Assembly (NCBI GenBank): GCA_030638105.1
Contig: DAOWFF010000012.1
Location: 1 to 5,622 of the forward strand
Direction of reading: 5' to 3'
Source of the DNA: an archaeon
GTDB taxonomy: Archaea > Nanobdellota > Nanobdellia > Pacearchaeales > GW2011-AR1
DNA: 5,622 nt
Shown here: piece by piece, positions 1-4,171 of the stretch
Layout: the number at the start of each line of letters is the position of its first letter
How positions within the stretch are numbered: the first letter of the stretch is position 1
Program-made: the position numbers and the translations under genes
The notes under the pieces: model-generated
Told to the model about the DNA's origin: nothing
Databases searched by the model: none
Seen by the model: the letters and a program-made list of their open reading frames with translations, nothing else

Positions 1-39
1 TACTCTTCTTTTTCTCTGATTTTCCATGAATTGCGCCAT
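1..39 (-). CDS. Start of an unidentified gene, cut by the window edge
   Basis: Read on the minus strand, an ATG at 39-37 opens a frame that stays open to the window edge and encodes MAQFMENQRKRRV. It is too short to assign a function. The start is supported by position: a TATA-like box (TTTATAAAT on the minus strand, about 61-70) is centred some 26 bp upstream, so the message would be leaderless, as inferred for several other genes here. A second in-frame Met is at codon 5. The gene diverges from the recombinase at 155 and shares its promoter region. The coding call rests on 13 codons only and may be wrong. Confidence 0.35.
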   Translation of the reverse strand, partial: MAQFMENQRKRRV

Positions 40-57
40 AATCTTTGAATTACCCAC

Positions 58-70
58 AAAATTTATAAAC
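58..70. promoter_or_regulatory. Bidirectional TATA-like box between divergent genes
   Basis: The AT-rich core AATTTATAAAC resembles an archaeal TATA box on both strands. On the minus strand it sits about 26 bp before the ATG at 39. On the plus strand it predicts transcription starting near 92, giving the recombinase a leader of about 60 nt that contains the inverted repeats at 101-132. Assigned by motif and spacing only. Confidence 0.45.
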
Positions 71-76
71 TTATTC

Positions 77-132
77 TGGTAAGGGTGTAATATTGTTGTG
101 GTAAGGGTTCCCTTACGGGAAAGAAAAACCCT
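77..132. repeat. Nested direct and inverted repeats upstream of the recombinase
   Basis: TGGTAAGGGT occurs twice in direct orientation (77-86 and 99-108, 22 bp apart). The second copy is half of a perfect palindrome, GTAAGGGTTCCCTTAC (101-116). The right arm of that palindrome overlaps another inverted repeat, TTCCC-TTAC-GGGAA (108-121). A third pairing is possible between AGGGTT (104-109) and AACCCT (127-132). The pairings exclude one another. Serine recombinase genes commonly lie beside their own attachment or resolution site, so this could be a recombination site, an operator or a leader RNA structure. The sequence does not tell these apart. Confidence 0.6.
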
Positions 133-154
133 AAGTAAACAATAAAAAAGGGAA

Positions 155-910
155 ATGATGGAGAAAAAACCAAAAACCGCGATTTATGTCCGTGTTTCAA
201 CGCAGGAACAGGCAAGAGAAGGACTGAGCGTGGACGCCCAAATAGATAAATGCAAATCTTTTTGCGATGCTCGGGATTGGGATGTTTTCAAAGTTTATAG
301 AGACGCCGGATATTCTGCAGGAAGTTTAAACCGCCCTGCTCTTGAGCTGATGTTAAGAGACGCACAGGAAAATAAATTTAATATAATTCTTGTTTACAAA
401 ATAGATCGTTTTTCAAGAAAACTAAAGGATTTAATTCTGGTTTTAGATGACTTGAAATCCCAAAAAATAAATTTCACCTCTGTTACAGAACAGATAGACA
501 CAACTTCTGCAATGGGCGAGGCGTTCTTCCAGATAATCGGCGTCTTTGCCCAATTAGAACGGGGCATGGTTAAAGAAAGAGTTGAATTGGCCTTTGAGAG
601 AAAAATCAAATTCGGAGAGGCATTATTTCGGGCACCATTGGGCTATGTTTATCAAAACAAAAAACTCGTTCCAGACCCAGAAAACGCGACCAAAATAAGA
701 GAGATATTTGAAATGTGTGCAAGAGATATAAATTACAAAGAAATATCTCAAAAATTCAACATCCCCTCTTCAACACTTTATCAATTAGTAAAAAATCCAA
801 TTTATCTCGGAAAAATAAAATATCGCGGAGAATTGCACAAGGGAAAACACAAAGCATTGATTGATGAAAATTTATTCAACCAAGCCAACAAAATACAAAA
901 TGAAAAATAA
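155..910 (+). CDS. Serine recombinase, catalytic subunit with Recombinase domain
   Basis: Site-specific DNA recombinase of the resolvase/invertase superfamily. It would cut and rejoin DNA through a serine-phosphate intermediate. Residues 8-145 form the resolvase catalytic domain: YVRVSTQEQ places nucleophile Ser15 beside Arg13, KIDRFSR supplies Asp84, Arg85 and Arg88, and FAQLER with the following residues begins the long dimer helix. Residues about 155-246 match the Recombinase domain of large serine recombinases (APLGY, then a helix-turn-helix-like stretch, NPIYLGK, GKHKALID, LF). At 251 aa it stops where large members usually continue into a zinc ribbon and coiled coil; both are missing. 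The start uses the first of two adjacent ATGs (155 or 158), with a weak purine-rich GGGA just upstream. The next gene overlaps its end by 11 nt, which suggests coupled translation. The recombinase identity is secure; whether it integrates, transposes or inverts DNA is unknown. Confidence 0.93.
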   Translation: MMEKKPKTAIYVRVSTQEQAREGLSVDAQIDKCKSFCDARDWDVFKVYRDAGYSAGSLNRPALELMLRDAQENKFNIILVYKIDRFSRKLKDLILVLDDLKSQKINFTSVTEQIDTTSAMGEAFFQIIGVFAQLERGMVKERVELAFERKIKFGEALFRAPLGYVYQNKKLVPDPENATKIREIFEMCARDINYKEISQKFNIPSSTLYQLVKNPIYLGKIKYRGELHKGKHKALIDENLFNQANKIQNEK

Positions 911-1541
911 CCTGAGTCATCAACTTAGAGAAAAAATTTTAACAAGAGATAATTTTTCCTGCCAAAAATGTAATTTTAAAGACAAGACATCTGAGGAATT
1001 AGAACTGCATTGCGTTAAATCTTCGGGATTAGACCAAGCCGAAAATTTTGTAACTCTTTGCTCTATTTGCCATAATCACGCACCTGATTCTGAAAAAGAT
1101 TTAGTTCTTTATCTTAATGAAAAAGTAGACGGAGTTTTATTAAATACCTTTAGGAAATCTTTGCGTTCTGTAAGTAAAAAAACAAAGCAAGGAATGAATA
1201 AGCAATTTGTTAGAGGAAAACATTTAACAAAAGCCCCAAGGGGCTACAAATTAGTTGACAAAGAATTGGTTCCCGACGAAAATTCGGGCACAATCCATAA
1301 AATCTTTCAGGAATTTTTAGACACTGGCGTAAGTTTAACTCAATTAGCAAAAAAAAACAACATGACAACTGCTGGAATAAAAAAACTGCTCCAAAATACA
1401 ACCTATCTCGGAAAAGTCAAGTTCGCTTCTAAAGAAAGTGATGGAAAACACAAACCCCTGGTTTCAGAAGTTTTATTCAACAGAGTTCAAAATAAATTAA
1501 ACAGAAACTTTGTGAAAACTTATAAGCAAACACCTGTTTAA
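900..1541 (+). CDS. HNH-like zinc domain joined to a Recombinase DNA-binding domain
   Basis: A 213-aa protein with no resolvase catalytic domain. Residues 10-60 resemble an HNH/McrA-type domain: C21xxC24, H37, N49 and C54xxC57H58. The usual double histidine of HNH nucleases reads His37-Cys38 here, so the general base appears lost and the domain may only bind zinc and DNA. Residues 94-116 resemble the end of the recombinase dimer helix and its link (KQGMNK to APRGY). Residues 117-200 match the Recombinase domain of the upstream gene (TYLGKVK, DGKHKPLV, LFNRVQNKL). I chose the ATG at 900, inside the end of the upstream gene, because the HNH homology begins just after it; the frame is also open from an ATG at 861, which would add 13 unsupported residues. 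Likely role, inferred: a non-catalytic DNA-binding partner of the recombinase. A homing-type nuclease is possible but disfavoured by the H-to-C change. Confidence 0.85.
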   Translation: MKNNLSHQLREKILTRDNFSCQKCNFKDKTSEELELHCVKSSGLDQAENFVTLCSICHNHAPDSEKDLVLYLNEKVDGVLLNTFRKSLRSVSKKTKQGMNKQFVRGKHLTKAPRGYKLVDKELVPDENSGTIHKIFQEFLDTGVSLTQLAKKNNMTTAGIKKLLQNTTYLGKVKFASKESDGKHKPLVSEVLFNRVQNKLNRNFVKTYKQTPV

Positions 1542-1551
1542 ACACCTGTCC
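1528..1551. repeat. Tandem 12-bp repeat across the stop codon of the second recombinase-like gene
   Basis: AAACACCTGT occurs twice at a 12-bp period (1528-1537 and 1540-1549), followed by a partial third AAACAG. The stop codon (1539-1541) lies at the junction, and a perfect TGTTTAAACA palindrome (1535-1544) spans it. It fills most of the gap before the next gene. It may be a protein-binding site or simple tandem duplication. Confidence 0.5.
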
Positions 1552-1561
1552 AAACAGCAAA

Positions 1562-2089
1562 ATGAAAACAAAATGCGTAAAATGCGGTTATGAGTCCGAG
1601 GAAAATCTTGAGAAATTCCGCCTGCCAATGTGTGATATTTGCATTAGGTTTGCCCCGAACACCGACGACAAGTTTAAAGAATATATTTCTGAAAAAATTG
1701 ATTGCCAAAATTTAGAATCATTCAGAAAATTTTCTGAGATTGGAATGCCCCAGAAAAAAGCAATGGTAAAAAAGGCATTACAGGGAAAAATTATGTCTCG
1801 ACCGGCGTTTGGTTATAAAACAGAAAACAAAAAATTAATTCCCGCAGAAAACTTCAGAGAAGTAGAAGAAATCTTTGAAAATTTTTTAAACGAAAATATA
1901 ACTCTGACCAAACTCGCAAAAAAACACAACCTCTCAGTCAACGGTCTGAAAAAAATCCTGACAAATTTCACTTACATCGGGAAAATCAAATTCAACAACC
2001 AGATTCATCAGGGCGACCACAAACCAATAATTTCCTCAACCCTGTTCAACCATGTTCAGAATAAGTTAGAGAAGTTGAGAAAGAATTAA
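1562..2089 (+). CDS. Four-cysteine zinc finger joined to a Recombinase DNA-binding domain
   Basis: A 175-aa paralogue of the preceding gene, also lacking a catalytic domain. Residues 5-27 carry C5xxC8 and C24xxC27, probably one zinc site. The segment after the second pair (CDIC, then AP and a helix ending SEKID) aligns with CSIC...AP...NEKVD upstream, so this looks like the same HNH-derived domain with the histidines and loop removed. Residues 62-84 repeat the helix-linker region, and residues 85-169 are a Recombinase domain (FTYIGKIK, HKPII, LFNHVQNKLEKL). By hand alignment the second and third genes share about 43 of 92 residues over the linker and this domain. It starts 20 bp after the previous stop with no clear Shine-Dalgarno sequence, presumably on the same transcript. 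Likely role, inferred: DNA-binding accessory subunit of the split recombinase. Confidence 0.85.
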   Translation: MKTKCVKCGYESEENLEKFRLPMCDICIRFAPNTDDKFKEYISEKIDCQNLESFRKFSEIGMPQKKAMVKKALQGKIMSRPAFGYKTENKKLIPAENFREVEEIFENFLNENITLTKLAKKHNLSVNGLKKILTNFTYIGKIKFNNQIHQGDHKPIISSTLFNHVQNKLEKLRKN

Positions 2090-2103
2090 TCCTATTTCTT
2101 AAA
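2090..2103. repeat. Left copy of a 14-bp direct repeat flanking the nuclease-like gene
   Basis: TCCTATTTCTTAAA is identical to 2557-2570. With three more upstream bases the match is 16 of 17. It begins directly after the stop codon of the third recombinase-like gene. It could be a target duplication or an attachment-core remnant, or chance: in AT-rich DNA about one 14-bp match is expected somewhere in a window this size. Confidence 0.45.
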
Positions 2104-2118
2104 ATATATATTGTATCC

Positions 2119-2136
2119 TTATAAAACTTTTAAAGT
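2119..2136 (+). promoter_or_regulatory. TATA-like region for the nuclease-like gene
   Basis: TTATAAAACTTTTAAAGT contains two overlapping TATA-like cores. The second (ACTTTTAAAG) is centred about 26 bp before the ATG at 2156, predicting a leaderless transcript. This argues for starting at 2156 rather than at the TTG at 2111, which lies upstream of the promoter. Confidence 0.45.
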
Positions 2137-2155
2137 TATTTCAAGAATTTTATTT

Positions 2156-2569
2156 ATGGTCAAGCAATCAAGGAGTATCCACCATAAAGCATTAGAAATA
2201 TTAAGCAGACATCCAGAGATTATTGGGCTTTCAAAAAAAGATATAGCAGTTGCATCAATAGAGCCCTTGCTTTTTTACAGGGGAAGTTTTTACGCTGAAC
2301 CAGATTTGGTTTTTGAGTTAACAAACAGAAAGGCAATAATCATAGAATACAAATCAAATGGCCATAAAAAACTTGTAAGCAAGGCCAGAGGTCAACTTGA
2401 AAAAGCAGTTGATTTTTATGAAAAAGTAATGGGGGTTTCTACAAAAGGGTTATTGATAACTGGCACTTCTTACCCTGAATTAACAAATCCTAAATATAAA
2501 AAAAAGAAAACTCCAAAAAACTCTTCCTTAAAACGCCGAAACCATAATGGAAGTAGTCCTATTTCTTAA
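2156..2569 (+). CDS. Small PD-(D/E)xK nuclease-like protein
   Basis: A 137-aa protein. Motifs fit a minimal PD-(D/E)xK nuclease fold: an N-terminal helix with Glu36, then AEPDLVFEL giving Asp50, a strand ending IIIEYK giving Glu64 and Lys66, and a following helix with Gln80 (ARGQLEKAVDFY). This spacing is usual for the superfamily, which includes RecB-type, Holliday-junction and restriction nucleases; the precise family is not recognised. The last 25 residues (from about NPKYKKKK) are low-complexity and basic, and begin at a run of eight A (2498-2505). The +1 frame after that run reads on for a few residues to its own stop, so a slippage-induced frameshift may have replaced the natural end. 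It converges with the DUF4389 gene and overlaps its 3' end by 11 nt. It may act with the recombinase module or be separate cargo. Confidence 0.65.
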   Translation: MVKQSRSIHHKALEILSRHPEIIGLSKKDIAVASIEPLLFYRGSFYAEPDLVFELTNRKAIIIEYKSNGHKKLVSKARGQLEKAVDFYEKVMGVSTKGLLITGTSYPELTNPKYKKKKTPKNSSLKRRNHNGSSPIS

Positions 2570-2570
2570 A
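2557..2570. repeat. Right copy of a 14-bp direct repeat flanking the nuclease-like gene
   Basis: Identical to 2090-2103. This copy overlaps the stop codons of both convergent genes. On the minus strand it encodes the end of the DUF4389 protein (KFKK and stop). Confidence 0.45.
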
Positions 2571-2831
2571 CTTACTAATATCTTTTGCTAGATTTGTAAA
2601 TGGAAACGGCCGTTCGTTTGAAACCATTGTTAGGTATCTAAAATAAGTGTAAATTTGCGTGTTCCACTTTTCGCTCAGTTCTGCAAGTTCCTGCATTCTT
2701 CTCCCTGCAAACAAAGTATAAATCCAGTTAATCACTCCAATAACTACAATAAACCATCGCCAAATTCCAAGGACAAGTCCAGACACAACTGAAACAACAA
2801 TCCTCATCAACACCTCAATTCTCTCACCCAT
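2559..2831 (-). CDS. DUF4389-like small membrane protein
   Basis: A 90-aa protein resembling the DUF4389 family, whose function is unknown. It shows the family pattern: a short charged start with an arginine before the membrane (EVLMRIV), a hydrophobic stretch at residues 9-41 able to form a membrane hairpin with a central tryptophan-rich turn, then FAGRR at 41-45, and a C-terminal segment (WNTQIYTYFRYLTMVSNERPFPF, residues 56-78) corresponding to the family's closing helix and tyrosine/proline end. The ATG at 2831 is supported by a TATA box (GTTTATAAAAC, 2852-2862, read on the minus strand) about 26 bp upstream, predicting a leaderless message. Its 3' end overlaps the convergent nuclease-like gene and coincides with a copy of the 14-bp repeat, so the element to its left may have inserted at or just past its stop. 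The family call is from memory of the motif pattern. Confidence 0.7.
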   Translation of the reverse strand: MGERIEVLMRIVVSVVSGLVLGIWRWFIVVIGVINWIYTLFAGRRMQELAELSEKWNTQIYTYFRYLTMVSNERPFPFTNLAKDISKFKK

Positions 2832-2851
2832 TTTATTATTAGAATAATTTT

Positions 2852-2862
2852 GTTTATAAAAC
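2852..2862 (-). promoter_or_regulatory. TATA box for the DUF4389-like gene
   Basis: The plus-strand text TGTTTATAAAAC reads GTTTTATAAAC on the minus strand, centred about 26 bp before the ATG at 2831. This is the spacing expected when transcription starts at the start codon. Confidence 0.5.
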
Positions 2863-2874
2863 TATCTAACTAAT

Positions 2875-3168
2875 TTAAAATTCATCCGGCAACATTTTCG
2901 GTTCCAACTCTTTTTCAATGTTAACCAATTCATACTCAATTAAATTCTCTGCAAAAATTTCTTTTATTTTATTTATTTCTTTTTTAAGTCCTTCAGGATG
3001 TTTATAAATTATTTGAAATGTTGCATTAAATTTTCCAACACTTAAAGAAAAAGCATATACTCTGTCTCTTTGTTTAGCATAGGTTCGCAGTTTATTTGGT
3101 TGTTTTTCATAAATATATTGGGCACCCGAACCATATAAAGGTATCGGTACCCGAATATAGGGATACAT
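2875..3168 (-). CDS. Unrecognised 97-aa protein
   Basis: I do not recognise this protein. It has a proline- and tyrosine-rich N-terminus (residues 1-20), a basic stretch (21-37), a strand-like segment (VYAFSLSVGKFNATFQIIY, 37-55), a long charged helix (59-87) and an acidic end. No catalytic motif, signal peptide or membrane segment is evident. The ATG at 3168 is the only in-frame Met before residue 92 and lies about 22 bp from the shared TATA region at 3184-3197. The first 17 codons hold two copies of the GGYACCCGAA motif in different reading frames, so that stretch may be constrained as DNA rather than as protein. It diverges from the 73/151-aa pair and lies upstream of the DUF4389-like gene on the same strand (43-bp gap). 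Confidence 0.6.
   Translation of the reverse strand: MYPYIRVPIPLYGSGAQYIYEKQPNKLRTYAKQRDRVYAFSLSVGKFNATFQIIYKHPEGLKKEINKIKEIFAENLIEYELVNIEKELEPKMLPDEF
3121..3130. promoter_or_regulatory. GGYACCCGAA motif, copy 1
   Basis: GGCACCCGAA; one base differs from copies 2 and 3. It lies within the start of the 97-aa gene, 25 bp from copy 2, and next to a TATA-like CCATATAAAGG (3131-3141). Candidate operator; no binding protein is shown. Confidence 0.4.
3146..3155. promoter_or_regulatory. GGYACCCGAA motif, copy 2
   Basis: GGTACCCGAA, identical to the copy at 4081-4090. It lies just inside the 97-aa gene, downstream of the bidirectional promoter at 3184-3197. It encodes IRVP in that gene whereas copy 1 is read in another frame, so the similarity is not a protein repeat. 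Confidence 0.45.
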
Positions 3169-3183
3169 TTAAATACTATCGGA

Positions 3184-3197
3184 ATATTTATATAGTA
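3184..3197. promoter_or_regulatory. Shared TATA region for divergent genes
   Basis: ATATTTATATAGTA is TATA-like on both strands. Its centre is about 26 bp from the ATG at 3216 (plus) and about 22 bp from the ATG at 3168 (minus), so one short intergenic region may drive both directions and couple expression of the 97-aa gene and the two-gene operon. Confidence 0.5.
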
Positions 3198-3215
3198 TGA
3201 AAAGAGGTTTCTTCT

Positions 3216-3437
3216 ATGGCAACAAAAATAGACGTCGTTAGTCTAGCAAAAGATGTTAAGGATTTTATAGTGAATACTGACGTAGGATATAAAACCCCTT
3301 TGCTAAAAAAGAAAATTTTTGATAGTGATGATAACTCTTTTTTAAGAATTGTGAAAACAATTGGTTCAAACACAACTATTGTGGATGTTACTTTAGTTGA
3401 TGATGATTTCATTTCTAGAGCAGTTTTAGGATATTAA
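3216..3437 (+). CDS. Unrecognised 73-aa protein, first gene of a two-gene operon
   Basis: I do not recognise this protein. It is soluble-looking, with an N-terminal helix (residues 4-19), a lysine-rich middle (26-33) and a hydrophobic, acidic second half (SFLRIVKTIG, then TTIVDVTLVDDDFISRAVLGY at the C-terminus). There are no cysteines and no membrane segment. The ATG at 3216 is supported both by the TATA spacing and by AGAGGT (3203-3208), a possible Shine-Dalgarno sequence seven bases upstream. The 151-aa gene follows after a single base, so the two are almost certainly co-transcribed. Small-then-larger, tightly packed pairs are typical of antitoxin-toxin operons, so a role as antitoxin or binding partner is possible but is inferred from layout alone. 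Confidence 0.65.
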   Translation: MATKIDVVSLAKDVKDFIVNTDVGYKTPLLKKKIFDSDDNSFLRIVKTIGSNTTIVDVTLVDDDFISRAVLGY

Positions 3438-3438
3438 A

Positions 3439-3894
3439 ATGCCTGTAGTTACTTATGAATCCAGATTAGTTTTGGATTTTCATTTTTATGAAGAAATTAT
3501 TAGAAAAAATCCCAAACTTTTAATGAAGTTAATGTATATAAATGCCAATTCTAGAGGTCATAAAAGAACCTCCAATATTATGTCAAAAAATATTTTTAAT
3601 AAAATACTTGAAATGTACCCTTCCATGCATCGTTCTACTTTAAGGTCGGCTTGTTTTGATATTGAGGTTGGAGAATTAGAGGAAATTGAAGATGAAATTG
3701 AAAGAGTTATAAAATATGCCATACACATAACTGAAGAAACCCCTCACAAATCAATAATTCTAACTTCTGAAGAAAAAGTCAATGAATATGAAAAAAATCC
3801 TCACTACAAAAATGTAAAAGAAATATCAATTAAGGGCGGAGAAGACGCAATAATTCTAATAGAAACATATTGGAAAGAATGTACAGAAAGATAA
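3439..3894 (+). CDS. Unrecognised 151-aa protein, possible toxin-like partner
   Basis: Second gene of the pair, starting one base after the previous stop. The N-terminus has a strand-then-helix with Asp13 (LVLDFHFYEEI). A basic middle follows (residues 25-70, with RGHKRTSN), then a very acidic helix (77-92: EVGELEEIEDEIERV) and a C-terminal strand-loop-helix (IILTSEEK at 105-112 and ISIKGGEDAIILIETY at 129-144). An early Asp, an acidic helix and a late ILT.E element recall the PIN-domain ribonuclease layout, but the four acidic positions cannot be placed confidently and the family is not recognised. The gene ends near T-rich DNA where transcription converges with the AbrB-type gene. It could equally be a conserved hypothetical protein of the lineage with no toxin role. 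Confidence 0.7.
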   Translation: MPVVTYESRLVLDFHFYEEIIRKNPKLLMKLMYINANSRGHKRTSNIMSKNIFNKILEMYPSMHRSTLRSACFDIEVGELEEIEDEIERVIKYAIHITEETPHKSIILTSEEKVNEYEKNPHYKNVKEISIKGGEDAIILIETYWKECTER

Positions 3895-3897
3895 ATA

Positions 3898-3923
3898 TCT
3901 TTTAATTAATATTTTCCTTTTTC
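3898..3923. terminator. T-rich stretch between convergent genes
   Basis: Runs of T downstream of the 151-aa gene (TCTTTT, ATTTTCC, TTTTTC) could terminate plus-strand transcription, as archaeal RNA polymerase stops at T-rich tracts. It overlaps the end of the convergent AbrB-type gene. There is no stem-loop; assigned on base composition alone. Confidence 0.3.
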
Positions 3924-4070
3924 AATAATAATTTTTCCATTAAATTTTCTTACTACTAATTTTTTGTTTAACAAATCTGATTCTTCAACAACTTGTTTAG
4001 GGAGATTAATTCTATATTTGATATAAGTTATATCCCCTACTTTTTTATCAATAACCTTCATTATTTTCAT
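3906..4070 (-). CDS. AbrB/SpoVT-domain small DNA-binding protein
   Basis: A 54-aa protein. After a short N-terminus it shows the AbrB/SpoVT swapped-hairpin pattern: YRINLPKQVVEESDLLNKK (residues 19-37), where a strand meets LPK and a helix follows, then LVVRKFNGKIIIEK (38-51), the closing strand pair. Such proteins dimerise and bind DNA, and in archaea they often serve as VapB-type antitoxins or small regulators. The ATG at 4070 lies about 26 bp from a TATA-like GTTTAAAAAG on the minus strand (4091-4100), with the GGTACCCGAA motif between them, so self-regulation through that motif is plausible. The start codon also overlaps by four bases (ATGA) the stop of a possible 34-aa ORF. No toxin gene lies directly downstream on its strand; the nearest candidate partner is the convergent 151-aa gene. 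Confidence 0.75.
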   Translation of the reverse strand: MKIMKVIDKKVGDITYIKYRINLPKQVVEESDLLNKKLVVRKFNGKIIIEKGKY

Positions 4071-4171
4071 AAAATAATTAGGTACCCGAACTTTTTAAAC
4101 ATTTCGGAACCCCAAGAATTAAGACCACTTAATGCACCAGTGTACTCTTCAAAAGGTTTTTGGGTTAACAT
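4067..4171 (-). CDS. Possible 34-aa protein coupled to the AbrB-type gene
   Basis: An ATG at 4171-4169 opens a 34-aa frame (beginning MLTQKPFEEYTGAL, ending KKFGYLIIL) that stops with an ATGA overlap on the AbrB-type start codon. It begins 21 bases after the S9 stop. Balanced composition, with a tryptophan, glycines and an amphipathic second half, reads more like protein than noise, and the overlap suggests translational coupling. Against it: it is very short, unrecognised, contains the TATA-like box and the GGTACCCGAA motif predicted for the AbrB-type gene, and the S9 frame continues into it after the S9 stop. It could be a decayed gene fragment. Confidence 0.3.
   Translation of the reverse strand: MLTQKPFEEYTGALSGLNSWGSEMFKKFGYLIIL
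4081..4111. promoter_or_regulatory. Operator-like inverted motif around the TATA box of the AbrB-type gene
   Basis: GGTACCCGAA (4081-4090, third copy of the motif) and TTCGGAACC (4103-4111) form an imperfect inverted pair flanking CTTTTTAAACAT, the likely TATA region for the minus-strand AbrB-type gene. A dimeric regulator bound here would block transcription. Candidate autoregulatory site. Confidence 0.45.

Noticed and set aside
861..899. Upstream ATG at 861 as start of the HNH-like gene
   Set aside because: It would add 13 residues deep inside the recombinase gene with no domain support; the ATG at 900 sits at the natural coupling point.
1272..1288. CCCGA...TCGGG inverted pair resembling the GGYACCCGAA motif
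   Set aside because: It is inside the second recombinase-like gene, only five bases per arm, and explained by the codons for VPDENSG.
2111..2155. TTG at 2111 as start of the nuclease-like gene
   Set aside because: It lies upstream of the TATA-like region that fits the ATG at 2156, and the extra 15 residues have no family support.
3188..3412. Minus-strand frame opposite the 73-aa gene
   Set aside because: The plus-strand gene has a promoter, a plausible Shine-Dalgarno sequence and a tightly linked partner; the minus frame has none and looks like a shadow.
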